Position numbers and translations under genes: made by a program. Below, one piece after another: positions 51,450 through 59,593 of a DNA stretch of 64,000 nt (position 1 is the first letter of the stretch; every line of letters begins with the position of its first letter). Origin of the DNA: Paenibacillus auburnensis (GTDB lineage: Bacteria; Bacillota; Bacilli; Paenibacillales; Paenibacillaceae). Under the pieces are notes generated by a model. It was not told the DNA's origin. It searched no databases and was given only the letters and a program-made list of their open reading frames with translations. The stretch lies in the NCBI RefSeq assembly GCF_927798115.1, contig NZ_CAKMMG010000009.1, positions 181,980-245,979 on the forward strand, given 5' to 3'.

Positions 51450-52571
51450 ATGATGATTATACTAATAGGCGGCAGACTGCGCAGGGCGGGTCAGGTGGTG
51501 CTGGGCACAGCGCTTGTGCTGACTACGGCATGCAGTTCGGGGAATACGGAGTCGCGGCAGGTCGTTGACAAGTCGGGGACCCAAATTACAGTAATGGACA
51601 ATACCAGCGAATCTGTATACACCAAGCTGAAGCTGGAGGGCATCGACAAGGTCGAGGGTGTGCGCGGCATGGACTGGGTTAGTGAGGATGTCATTGCGGT
51701 GGATAAAGAAAACCGAAATCTTACCCCACAAACGATTGAAGGCACGGAACGTTATCCCCATAACCTCTATTTGCATACCCTTTCCTCCGGGGAGGAAACT
51801 GCGCTCCAGGAAGGGAACAAAAACTATGGTGCAGCAGAGCTGTCTCCGGGCAAGGAATATCTCCTGTACAAAGAGGCGGAGGATGTAGTGGGTCTCGGGT
51901 ACATCATGAATCTTGCCACAGGCGCTTCCGTCAAGGTGGATGAAGCCCCGTTCCGGATGGAAGAAGGCAGGTGGGCTGACGACGGGCATGTGATTTTCCC
52001 AAGTATGGACGGGACTATTTACAGCGTAGATGTACAGGGAAATAAAGAGACTGTGGTGAAGCCCGGCGAACCGTATGTCCATGAGCTGGGGCAGTCGGGG
52101 AATATCATATACTACGTGACCGGTGAGGAGATGGAGTTGAACGCCTACGATAAGGAAACCAGGCAGGCCAAGGCTCTGAAAAAAAGTGTGGTCTGGGCCA
52201 TTCCGTCCCCGGACGGCAGCAAGCTGGCCATTGTGAAGCGGACCCAGCCGGGAGAGATGGTGTTGGTGCTCTGTGACAGCGAAGGCAATGAGCAGTCGGA
52301 GCTGGCCTCAGGCCAGCAGGTCTTCGGAACCAGCTGGTCGCCGGATGGCAGCAAGCTGGCGTATTCGTTAATCGCCGAGAACCCTGCCGATGACCAGAAC
52401 GGGGTGTTCATTACCACACTTGAGACCGGGGAACAGACGCCGCTCCTTGGCGATATTGAAATTTCCGGCCAGCTGCGCTGGAGTCCTTCCGGCAAGAAGC
52501 TGCTGGCTTCCTCGGCTGTGCTGAAGGATAACGCTCTTCAGATCACGACATATGTGATTAGGCTGTCATAA
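51450..52571 (+). CDS. TolB/WD40-like beta-propeller lipoprotein
   Basis: A 373-residue lipoprotein with the signal VVLGTALVLTTAC (Cys near 28). The mature part contains repeated beta-propeller blades with TolB/PD40-type motifs: LSPGKEYLLYKE, IPSPDGSKLAIVKR, SWSPDGSKLAYSL and RWSPSGKKLLASS. Such propellers bind proteins or small ligands at the cell surface. AGGGGGAAGTA precedes the ATG (a second ATG follows directly). It lies 100 nt after the kinase gene on the same strand, so it could modulate the kinase (inference). Confidence 0.82.
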   Translation: MMIILIGGRLRRAGQVVLGTALVLTTACSSGNTESRQVVDKSGTQITVMDNTSESVYTKLKLEGIDKVEGVRGMDWVSEDVIAVDKENRNLTPQTIEGTERYPHNLYLHTLSSGEETALQEGNKNYGAAELSPGKEYLLYKEAEDVVGLGYIMNLATGASVKVDEAPFRMEEGRWADDGHVIFPSMDGTIYSVDVQGNKETVVKPGEPYVHELGQSGNIIYYVTGEEMELNAYDKETRQAKALKKSVVWAIPSPDGSKLAIVKRTQPGEMVLVLCDSEGNEQSELASGQQVFGTSWSPDGSKLAYSLIAENPADDQNGVFITTLETGEQTPLLGDIEISGQLRWSPSGKKLLASSAVLKDNALQITTYVIRLS

Positions 52572-52583
52572 CGCATAAGAAAA

Positions 52584-52632
52584 AAGCGCCCGGGATATGG
52601 CAGCTGCTGATGCCATATCCCGGGCGCTTATT
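52584..52632. terminator. Bidirectional terminator
   Basis: AAGCGCCCGGGATATGGCA and its complement form a 19-bp stem with an 8-nt loop. The T-run is stronger on the minus strand, toward which the small lipoprotein gene is transcribed. Confidence 0.9.
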
Positions 52633-52639
52633 AATGCTG

Positions 52640-53080
52640 TTATTGAGGAATTAGCTGGTTAAGCTGGTTCAATAGCTCATTGATCTGGCTGATCGTAGCG
52701 GGAATCCCTGTCGATTCGAAGGCATCCTTGCCCTCCTCCAGATTAGTTGTAGCCTGATCCAGACCCTGCTGAAGCTTCTCGTTGTAGCTGACAATGGATT
52801 GATGCAGATCCGCTGCATACTCCGGAACCTGAAGATTGGCATACCCGGAAATCCGTTCCTTCAGAGTAGCCAGCTTTTCCTTCAATGCCTCCTTAGCCTG
52901 CGGGTCTGTGGCTGCATCGGCAGCCAGCGAATCCATTTCCTGCGCGAATTCCGTCAGCGTCTGCATGTAAGAGGCTGTATCGGCAGTGAAAGTGACGCCA
53001 TTCTCCACCTTTTCTGCAAACCCGCAGCCCGGTACAATCAGCAGGATGAACAGCAGCAGACTTAGACTGTATTTCTTCAT
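52640..53080 (-). CDS. Small helical lipoprotein (DUF6376-like)
   Basis: A 146-residue lipoprotein with the signal LSLLLFILLIVPGC (Cys near 19) and a wholly helical mature part: ASYMQTLTEFAQEMDSLAADAATDP, ALKEKLATLKERISGYANLQVPEYAADLHQSIVSYNEKLQQGL and ISQINELLNQLNQLIPQ. The pattern matches the DUF6376 lipoproteins of Bacillales. ATG 53080 is favoured by AGGAG 8 nt upstream; a GTG three codons earlier overlaps that site. Function unknown. Confidence 0.75.
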   Translation of the reverse strand: MKKYSLSLLLFILLIVPGCGFAEKVENGVTFTADTASYMQTLTEFAQEMDSLAADAATDPQAKEALKEKLATLKERISGYANLQVPEYAADLHQSIVSYNEKLQQGLDQATTNLEEGKDAFESTGIPATISQINELLNQLNQLIPQ

Positions 53081-53184
53081 TCGCCTCACTCCTCTTGAGT
53101 TATCGTATGTGCCAGGTTTACTCTAGTTCATACGGCAGTATACCGAGCGGGTTGCGGAAAATTAACTTTTGTCTAAATTCATAC

Positions 53185-53332
53185 TTGACAGGTGGGTTTA
53201 AGGGGGTATATGATTACACCAATAGTTCACCACTAATTAAATGAACAGTGAAATAATTACCTGAGCCGATTGGACCGCCAAAGGCTCCCGCATTACTACC
53301 CTATGGAGGGAGTATGCCGGGAGCCTTTTTTT
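53185..53332 (+). promoter_or_regulatory. Promoter and terminator-containing leader of the MarR gene
   Basis: TTGACA (53185-53190), a 16-nt spacer and TATATG (53207-53212) predict a start near 53219. GTTCA-N12-TGAAC (53224-53245) is a possible operator. A strong intrinsic terminator follows (AAAGGCTCCCG...CGGGAGCCTTTTTTT, 53280-53328), upstream of the MarR start. Inside the hairpin loop lies GGAGGGAGTATG, a ribosome site and ATG in frame with the MarR gene. Confidence 0.6.
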
Positions 53333-53361
53333 GTTGGCTGATGGAGGAAGGCAGGGAGCGA

Positions 53362-53904
53362 ATGACAGATGAAGAGTGGGAGCGCCTGGAAGAGGCCGAC
53401 TGGCTCTTCCGCAAGATGGTAAGAAGATTCGTGAAGGAGCGTGACCGGGTGAATGTGGAAGGGATTGCCCTGCCGGGCATGCTGATCCTGAACAAGATTA
53501 TCCGCGAGGGTGAGCAGCGGCTCGGCGATCTGGCAGAGCAACTCGATTTCACCTCCGGTGCCATCACGGCACTGAGCGACAAGCTGGAAAAAGGCGGGTA
53601 CACGGTACGCCGGCGGAAGGAAGATGACCGCAGGACAGTATTGTTGGATATTACGGCTAAAGGGCGGGAGCTCGTGCAGCGAAACAGCAATGTGGGAGCC
53701 CGATGTATCACGCTTCTGTTCGAGGGTTTCACGGAGGAGGAGCTTGCGCAGCAGAGCCGTTTCTATGAACGGATGATCGGGAATCTGGAAGGATTCTCGG
53801 ACACCCTGCTGGAGCTGGCCCGGCAGAATACCGAAGCCGCCGCCGCCCGCCCTGAACAGAAGCCGCGGAAAACCGCGCCGGAGAACAAGTATCTTAGCTA
53901 CTAA
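53362..53904 (+). CDS. MarR-family transcriptional regulator
   Basis: A 180-residue winged-helix regulator (196 if translation begins at ATG 53314 inside the leader hairpin). The HTH is GEQRLGDLAEQLDFTSGAITALSDKLEKGGYTVRRRKEDDRRTVLLDITAKG, with the DxR wing motif of MarR proteins. ATG 53362 has GCAGGGAGCGA upstream. MarR proteins often sense phenolic compounds. The adjacent arylsulfotransferase handles phenolic sulfates, so this regulator may control that operon (inference). Confidence 0.87.
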   Translation: MTDEEWERLEEADWLFRKMVRRFVKERDRVNVEGIALPGMLILNKIIREGEQRLGDLAEQLDFTSGAITALSDKLEKGGYTVRRRKEDDRRTVLLDITAKGRELVQRNSNVGARCITLLFEGFTEEELAQQSRFYERMIGNLEGFSDTLLELARQNTEAAAARPEQKPRKTAPENKYLSY

Positions 53905-53913
53905 AAATAATGA

Positions 53914-54063
53914 GCTCACAAAAACTTAAGCGTATGCTTCCGAAGCGAGTTTTTGTACGAAGCTAATTCAGGAATTATATGCTCACAAAAACTTAAGCAT
54001 ATGCTTCCGAAGTGATTTTTTGTTCGAAGCTAATGCAGGAAGTGTATCCTCACAAAAAATTTT
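53914..54063 (+). repeat. Tandem 67-nt structured repeat, 2.3 copies, before the arylsulfotransferase gene
   Basis: Copy 1 (53914-53980) and copy 2 (53981-54048) share CTCACAAAAACTTAAGC, TATGCTTCCGAAG, TTTTTGT.CGAAGCTAAT and a spacer. A half copy (CCTCACAAAAAATTTT) runs into the ribosome site AGGAGAG. Each full copy folds as ACAAAAACT/AGTTTTTGT around GCTTCCGAAGC. A related unit lies at 56597-56678. Confidence 0.75.
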
Positions 54064-54076
54064 AGGAGAGATGATC

Positions 54077-55531
54077 ATGGGACACTCAACAATTTATCCA
54101 ACAGGAGCTACAGTCTATAACCCGGCCAAGGCATGGAGCGGCTATACCGTCTATCAGGCAGGCGAAGAAGGGGTTGTGCTGATCGACATGAACGGTAAAG
54201 AGGTGCATCTGTGGAAGGGCCTGCTCGGCTTCCCTGCCAAAATCCTCCCTGGCGGCTATGTGCTGGGCAGCACCGGCAGAAGGGATCCGAAGTTCGGCAT
54301 TCAGGATAATGTCGATCTCGTACAGGTCGATTGGGACGGCAATATCGTCTGGAAATTCAACGGCCATGAGCACATCGAGGATCCCGGCTATGAACCGCTG
54401 TGGTATGCACGCCAGCATCATGACTATCAGCGGGAAGGCAATCCGGTCGGCTATTATGCTCCGGGCCTTGAACCTAAGGTGAACAGCGGCAAGACCCTGA
54501 TTCTGGCCCACAAAAACCTGCATAACCACGACATCTCCAACAAGGAGCTGCTGGATGATACGATTCTTGAAGTGGATTTTGAAGGCAATGTGATCTGGGA
54601 ATGGGCCGCTAGCGATCATTTTGCAGAGCTTGGATTTGATGAAGCGGCCCGCAATGTATTGTTCCGTGATCCGAATACACGCTCCTTCGGTCATCTGGGC
54701 GGAGGCGTCGGCGACTGGCTGCACATCAACTCGGCTTCCTATGTAGGACCGAACAAATTCTACGATAACGGGGATGCGCGTTTCCACCCGGACAATATCA
54801 TCTGGGATGCCCGTGAAGCGAACATTATCGCTATTACAGACCGGGCAACAGGCGCGATTGTCTGGCGTCTCGGCCCCGACTATAACCTGCCTGAAGTGAA
54901 GCATATCGGCTGGATTATCGGCCAGCATCATGCCCACATCATTCCGAAGGGACTGCCGGGGGAAGGCAACCTGCTCGTATTTGATAACGGCGGCTGGGGC
55001 GGTTACGGATTACCTAACCCTGCATCACCCTACGGACAGAAGAATGCTGTGCGCGACCACTCGCGGGTTCTGGAGATCAATCCGGTCACCTTCGAAATTG
55101 AGTGGCAGTACACCTCGGCAGAAGCCGGATTCTCTGTACCAACTGACTCCTATAAATTCTACAGCCCCTATATCAGCTCGGCCCAGCGCCTCGTAAACGG
55201 CAATACGCTGATCACAGAAGGTTCAAACGGCAGATTGTTCGAGGTTACGGCAGAGCATGAAATTGTCTGGGAGTATGTCTCCCCTTATAAAGACGGCAGA
55301 AATACCAACATGGTGTACCGCTCCTACCGTGTGCCTTATAGCTGGGTGCCGCAGCTTGAGAAACCGCAGGAAACGGAGATTGAGCCCATCGATGTAACCA
55401 GCTTCAGAGTACCGGGTGCCGCACCCAAGGGATCGGATTCAGTAGTAAGTGTCGCCACAACCCTGCCGTTCATGGAGGGGGCCGCTTGTGTGGCAACCGC
55501 AGAAGAAGGCGTTCTTCAAAAAAAAGGCTAG
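54077..55531 (+). CDS. Arylsulfotransferase (ASST)-family protein
   Basis: A 484-residue beta-propeller protein of the aryl-sulfate sulfotransferase group. These move a sulfuryl group from one phenolic ester to another acceptor. Repeated blades end in VDWDGNIVWKFNGHEHIEDPG, VDFEGNVIWEWAASDHFAELG, TGAIVWRLGPDY and EIEWQYTSAEAG. Candidate catalytic or substrate-binding His residues lie in ARQHHDY and GQHHAHIIPKG. No signal peptide is visible, unlike the periplasmic E. coli enzyme, so it appears cytoplasmic. ATG 54077 has AGGAGAG 8 nt upstream. It heads an operon with an SsuABC-like importer, suggesting release of sulfate from imported aryl sulfates (inference). Confidence 0.8.
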   Translation: MGHSTIYPTGATVYNPAKAWSGYTVYQAGEEGVVLIDMNGKEVHLWKGLLGFPAKILPGGYVLGSTGRRDPKFGIQDNVDLVQVDWDGNIVWKFNGHEHIEDPGYEPLWYARQHHDYQREGNPVGYYAPGLEPKVNSGKTLILAHKNLHNHDISNKELLDDTILEVDFEGNVIWEWAASDHFAELGFDEAARNVLFRDPNTRSFGHLGGGVGDWLHINSASYVGPNKFYDNGDARFHPDNIIWDAREANIIAITDRATGAIVWRLGPDYNLPEVKHIGWIIGQHHAHIIPKGLPGEGNLLVFDNGGWGGYGLPNPASPYGQKNAVRDHSRVLEINPVTFEIEWQYTSAEAGFSVPTDSYKFYSPYISSAQRLVNGNTLITEGSNGRLFEVTAEHEIVWEYVSPYKDGRNTNMVYRSYRVPYSWVPQLEKPQETEIEPIDVTSFRVPGAAPKGSDSVVSVATTLPFMEGAACVATAEEGVLQKKG

Positions 55532-55560
55532 ATCACTAATAAACGAAGAGGTGCATCGTC

Positions 55561-56589
55561 TTGAAAAAATCATGGTACGGTTCAGCATTCCTGCTCTTAT
55601 CTATATCTCTTGTTGTAATCCTGTCGGGCTGCAGCTCCAAGGGGGACGCGGCCGCCTCTGGAGAGGCTGCGGGTAATCAGCCCAAGACACTTAAGATCAA
55701 AATCGCCGACACCAACACTAACCCGGTTTTCCGGGTAGCGGCGGATAAAGGCTTTTTCAAAAAGCATGGCATCGACGCTGAAATCATCACCTTCGCTTCG
55801 CCGGCGGAGGGGGTTAACGCCTTGTTCATTAAACAGGTGGATGTAGCATACGGTGCAGACTTTCCGGTGCTGAATGCGGTGTCCAAGGGCGGCTATTCGA
55901 TTATCGCTTCTGCAGGCCAGGCTACCGATCAGGCTGCTGCGGCCTGGAAGCTCTACGTGAGGGACAATATTCAGTCTGCTGCTGATCTGAAGGGTAAGAA
56001 CCTCAGCTTTATCCGGGGAACCTTTATCCCGTATCTGTGGGATGAGTACCTGAAGGAGCAGGGGATTGCGCTGAGTGATGTGACGTTAACCGGACAGGGC
56101 GGTTTTGACGAAGCTTTTATTGCCCTGAAGCAGGGTGACATTGATGCAGCCTGGGTGATCGGTTCGGCGCTGGTTGATAAGCTGGCTGCGCTGGAAGGGG
56201 TGCATGAGCTGAGTGATATGTCCAAAACCCCTGTGCGGCTCGGCATGGGACTTGTGAGCGGAGACGAGTTCATCCAGGCGAATCCCGATGGCATCGGCGA
56301 ATTCCTGGCTGCGGTGAATGAGGCCTCCACCTACGCTCAGGCCCATCCTGACGAAGTTGCGGATCTCATGTATGCGGAAGTGAAGCAGCCGAAGGAGAAT
56401 ACGCTGAAGGATCTGCCTCTAAACCCATGGATCATCGGCTTTACTCCTGCTGCTTATGACAGTCTGGCCGGCCAGAAGAAATACATGATTGATGCGGGTA
56501 TCATCGAGAAGGACTTTGATCTGGAGAGCAAACTGAATCTGGAGCCGCTGAAGCAGGTTCTGCTGGATACAGTGACTTACGGGAAATAA
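55561..56589 (+). CDS. ABC transporter substrate-binding lipoprotein, SsuA/NMT1 type
   Basis: A 342-residue lipoprotein. It begins at TTG 55561 with AGAGGTGC upstream; the signal is LLLSISLVVILSGC (Cys near 23). The fold signature is KIADTNTNPVFRVAADKGFFKKHGIDAEIITFASPAEGVNAL followed by GKNLSFIRGTFIPYLWDEYL, as in SsuA/TauA/ThiY-like receptors for sulfonates, taurine and related compounds. With the ATPase and permease downstream it forms a full importer. Its neighbour ASST suggests an aromatic sulfate or sulfonate as ligand (inference). Confidence 0.88.
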   Translation: MKKSWYGSAFLLLSISLVVILSGCSSKGDAAASGEAAGNQPKTLKIKIADTNTNPVFRVAADKGFFKKHGIDAEIITFASPAEGVNALFIKQVDVAYGADFPVLNAVSKGGYSIIASAGQATDQAAAAWKLYVRDNIQSAADLKGKNLSFIRGTFIPYLWDEYLKEQGIALSDVTLTGQGGFDEAFIALKQGDIDAAWVIGSALVDKLAALEGVHELSDMSKTPVRLGMGLVSGDEFIQANPDGIGEFLAAVNEASTYAQAHPDEVADLMYAEVKQPKENTLKDLPLNPWIIGFTPAAYDSLAGQKKYMIDAGIIEKDFDLESKLNLEPLKQVLLDTVTYGK

Positions 56590-56596
56590 CTAGCCA

Positions 56597-56678
56597 CTAC
56601 ACAAAACTAAGCTTCCGAAGCAAGTTTTGTACGAAGTCTAATCATTGAAGTGTTGCTACACAAAACTTTTAGGGGGTG
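56597..56678 (+). repeat. Structured repeat before the SsuB-like ATPase gene
   Basis: ACAAAACT (56601-56608) pairs with AGTTTTGT (56623-56630) around GCTTCCGAAGC. A second ACAAAACT (56660-56667) runs straight into the ribosome site AGGGGGTG. The middle AGTTTTGT can pair with either copy, giving two exclusive folds next to the ribosome site. It is the same family as 53914-54063. Confidence 0.7.
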
Positions 56679-56683
56679 TCCAA

Positions 56684-57466
56684 ATGTCTACACTTGCGAG
56701 TCAGAGCCAGCACACCATTCAGATCGAGAAGCTCCGGAAAAGCTACAGTGAACAGACAGCCGGAGACGTTCATTACATTATCAAAGATGTGAATCTTGTG
56801 ATCAAAGGCGGCGAATTCTTCGTTCTGCTCGGCCCGAGCGGCTGCGGGAAATCGACCCTGCTGAATATGATCGCCGGGTTTGTCTCCAAATCCGGGGGCA
56901 ATCTGAAGGTGGATAATGTTGAGATCGACAGACCGGGCAGAGACCGTGCGGTGGTGTTCCAGCAGGCGGATTCCTCCCTGTTCCCGTGGCTGACCGTTCG
57001 TGAGAATGTGGAATTCGGATTGCGGATGAAGAAGACGCCCAAAGCGGAACGCCGGAAGATCTCTGACCGCTACATCGGACTTGTCGGGCTGAACGGGCAT
57101 GAGGAGAAGTTTCCGAAGGAATTGTCCGGAGGCATGAAGCAGCGGGTGCAGCTGGCCCGTGTACTGGCGAATGATCCGGCGATTCTTTTGATGGATGAAC
57201 CCTTCGGCGCCCTGGATGCGATGACCCGGCGTACGATGCAGAAGGAGCTAGTTAACATCTGGCGGGAAACGCATAAGACGGTTATTTTTGTAACACATGA
57301 TATTCAGGAAGCACTGCTGCTTGGTGAGCGGATCGGCATTATGTCCGTAGGTCCTTCATCCAACATCACTGATATTTATGACAATGCGCTGCCGTTTCCG
57401 CGGGACGTGGCCTCACCGGAGTTCTACTCGCTCTATAACCAGATTCAAGGACATTTCGAAGAATAG
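56684..57466 (+). CDS. ABC transporter ATPase, SsuB/TauB type
   Basis: A 260-residue ATPase with Walker A GPSGCGKST, Q-loop FQQADSSLFPW (LFPW is typical of the nitrate/sulfonate/taurine group), signature LSGGMKQR, Walker B ILLMDEPFGALDAMTR and VTHDIQEA. ATG 56684 follows AGGGGGTGTCCAA; the frame upstream covers the repeat element and is not coding. It energises the permease at 57486. Confidence 0.93.
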   Translation: MSTLASQSQHTIQIEKLRKSYSEQTAGDVHYIIKDVNLVIKGGEFFVLLGPSGCGKSTLLNMIAGFVSKSGGNLKVDNVEIDRPGRDRAVVFQQADSSLFPWLTVRENVEFGLRMKKTPKAERRKISDRYIGLVGLNGHEEKFPKELSGGMKQRVQLARVLANDPAILLMDEPFGALDAMTRRTMQKELVNIWRETHKTVIFVTHDIQEALLLGERIGIMSVGPSSNITDIYDNALPFPRDVASPEFYSLYNQIQGHFEE

Positions 57467-57485
57467 GATAAGGGGGTGACACCTG

Positions 57486-58262
57486 ATGAAATGGGTGGAG
57501 AAAAAATGGGTCTCCGTCTCTCTGCTGTGGATTGCCGCACTGGGCATCTGGCAGCTGGGTGCCGCAATATACGGGCCTGATGTGATCCCCGGGCCGTGGG
57601 CAACGCTGAAAGGCGGGCGGGAGCTGGTGAGCGACGGTACCCTGATGCAGTATATCGGGATCAGCTTTTACCGGGTGCTGGTGGGCTGGGTGCTGGGCAG
57701 TCTGCTGGCGGTTCCGGTGGGGCTGATCATCGGCAAAGTGAATATCATCCGGATTTTTGCCGAGCCGTTTCTGAACTTTATCCGCTTCATTCCGCCGATT
57801 GCCTTCATCACGCTGTTCCTGGTCTGGTTCGGCATCGGCGAACAGTCAAAAATCGCCCTGATCATGTACGCGACCTTCTTCATCGTGGTGTTGAATACGC
57901 TGACCGGCGTAATGTCGGTGGAGGAAGACAAAATCCGTTCCGCCCGCAGCATGGGGGCCAGTGAATGGCAGATCCTGCTGCATGTGATCGTTCCGGCGAC
58001 AACGCCTTATATTTTCACCGGAATACGGCTGGCGATGGGGACCTCCTACATGGCGATTATCGGCGCAGAGATGATTGCCTCGAACGAAGGTGTGGGCTAT
58101 CTGATCTGGAACTCCCGCCTGTTCTTCCGCACGGACTGGATTTTTGTGGGGCTGTTCTGCCTGGGCTTCATGGGCTTCTTCACCGACCGGCTGTTCGGCT
58201 GGTTCGGCCGCAGGGTGCTGTACCGCTATGGTGTTGTCAGTGTGGCGGCGCGGAAACGCTGA
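57486..58262 (+). CDS. ABC transporter permease, SsuC/TauC type
   Basis: A 258-residue BPD_transp_1 permease with six membrane segments. The EAA loop is EEDKIRSARSMGASEWQILLHVIVPATTPYIFTGIRLAMGTSYMAII and the C-terminal part includes GVGYLIWNSRLFFRTDWIFVGLF. This layout is that of the aliphatic sulfonate/taurine permeases. AGGGGGTGACACCTG precedes the ATG. It is the last gene of the ASST operon and is followed by a terminator. Confidence 0.92.
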   Translation: MKWVEKKWVSVSLLWIAALGIWQLGAAIYGPDVIPGPWATLKGGRELVSDGTLMQYIGISFYRVLVGWVLGSLLAVPVGLIIGKVNIIRIFAEPFLNFIRFIPPIAFITLFLVWFGIGEQSKIALIMYATFFIVVLNTLTGVMSVEEDKIRSARSMGASEWQILLHVIVPATTPYIFTGIRLAMGTSYMAIIGAEMIASNEGVGYLIWNSRLFFRTDWIFVGLFCLGFMGFFTDRLFGWFGRRVLYRYGVVSVAARKR

Positions 58263-58311
58263 TCTTAATCATTCGTTCAAAGTACCGCTTGTCTTCTTAC
58301 TCTTTCTCGCA

Positions 58312-58360
58312 GAAACGGGTGCTGTCCCTAAAAGGACGGCAAACCCGTTTCTTTTTGTTT
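58312..58360 (+). terminator. Terminator of the arylsulfotransferase-importer operon
   Basis: GAAACGGG and GTCC arms pair with GGAC and CCCGTTTC (58312-58351), followed by T5GTTT. Confidence 0.88.
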
Positions 58361-58483
58361 ACAAATGTTTCTATTTCACTTAACGTCCGGCAAATACTGG
58401 GCCACTATACTTCAGTTGGGCAGCGAATAGCTTGGAACAGAGAGAACGCCCGCAAATAAGAATTTAGGAGTGAACGGGAAATC

Positions 58484-59593
58484 ATGAAAAAGAGATTCAA
58501 ACAGCAGTTATCTATGGGTCTGATGTTGTCCTTGCTCGTCCTCTTGCTTGCCGCTTGTTCCAACTCGGAGGCTAAGGCTGACGAAACCGGGAATTCTGCC
58601 GGAACGGAGCTGAGCTTAAGCGAAATTGAAGCCGCCGCCAAAACGGAGGGTGCGGTAGTCAGCGTAGGCATGCCGGATTCCTGGGCCAACTGGAAGGATA
58701 CGTGGACTGATATTACAGGGAAGTATGGAATTAAACATACAGATACAGATATGTCGAGCGCAGAGGAAATTGCCAAGTTCGAGGCAGAGAAGGACAAACC
58801 GACAGCCGATATCGGGGATGTTGGGATTGCCTTCGGTCCCGTTGCGGTAGATAAAGGGGTAACTGTGCCGTATAAAACCTCCTATTGGGACGAGATTCCC
58901 GATTGGGCCAAGGACAAGGACGGAAACTGGGTTGTCGGCTATCAGGGAAGTATCGCTTTCCTGACCAACACCAAGCTGGTGGCCGATCCGCCGAAAAGCT
59001 GGGAGGACCTGAAGAACGGCAGCTACAAAATCATCGTCGGTGATGTAACGAAAGCCGCGCAGGCCCAGATGGCGGTGCTTGCCGCAGCGATTGCCTTTGG
59101 CGGGGATGAGACGAATATTGAGCCGGGAATTGCTTTTTTTGAGGATCTGGCTAAAAAAGGCCGGCTCTCCAATGCCGATGCTTCGCTCGCCAACATCGAG
59201 AAGGGCGAAGTAGAGATGACGCTGCTTTGGGATTTCAATGCGCTGAATTACCGGGATCAGATCGGCAAGGACGGCTTTGACGTCGCTATTCCGAAGGAGG
59301 GCAGTGTCGTGAGCGGGTACGCGACAATCATCAATAAATGGGCACCCCATCGGAATGCTGCCAAGCTGACCCGCGAGTACATCCTAAGCGATGAGGGTCA
59401 GATTAATCTGGCTAAGGGCTATGCCCGGCCGATCCGCGACAGCGTCAAGCTGCCGGATGATGTATCTGCTAAGCTGCTGCCGAAAGAGGAATATGTCAAC
59501 GCTAAGCCGGTCGGTGACTACAAGGCATGGGAAGAAACGGCGAAGAGCATTCCGCAGCTGTGGCAGGAACGTGTGCTTGTGCATTTAAACTAA
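58484..59593 (+). CDS. ABC transporter substrate-binding lipoprotein (AfuA/PhnS-like)
   Basis: A 369-residue lipoprotein with the signal SMGLMLSLLVLLLAAC (Cys near 25). The mature part matches the class of binding proteins for iron, phosphonate or hexose phosphate (AfuA/PhnS/PotD-like): AAKTEGAVVSVGMPDSWANWKD, PTADIGDVGIAFGPVAVDKG, WVVGYQGSIAFLTNTKLV and PPKSWEDLKNG. ATG 58484 has AGGAGTGAACGGG upstream. It opens a five-gene operon with two permeases, an ATPase and a phosphatase-superfamily hydrolase. A phosphonate or phosphoester ligand is inferred from that hydrolase. Confidence 0.87.
   Translation: MKKRFKQQLSMGLMLSLLVLLLAACSNSEAKADETGNSAGTELSLSEIEAAAKTEGAVVSVGMPDSWANWKDTWTDITGKYGIKHTDTDMSSAEEIAKFEAEKDKPTADIGDVGIAFGPVAVDKGVTVPYKTSYWDEIPDWAKDKDGNWVVGYQGSIAFLTNTKLVADPPKSWEDLKNGSYKIIVGDVTKAAQAQMAVLAAAIAFGGDETNIEPGIAFFEDLAKKGRLSNADASLANIEKGEVEMTLLWDFNALNYRDQIGKDGFDVAIPKEGSVVSGYATIINKWAPHRNAAKLTREYILSDEGQINLAKGYARPIRDSVKLPDDVSAKLLPKEEYVNAKPVGDYKAWEETAKSIPQLWQERVLVHLN

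Noticed and set aside
53314..53361. ATG 53314 as the firm MarR start
   Set aside because: It lies within the terminator hairpin and adds unconserved residues; kept as a regulatory possibility, not as the annotated start.
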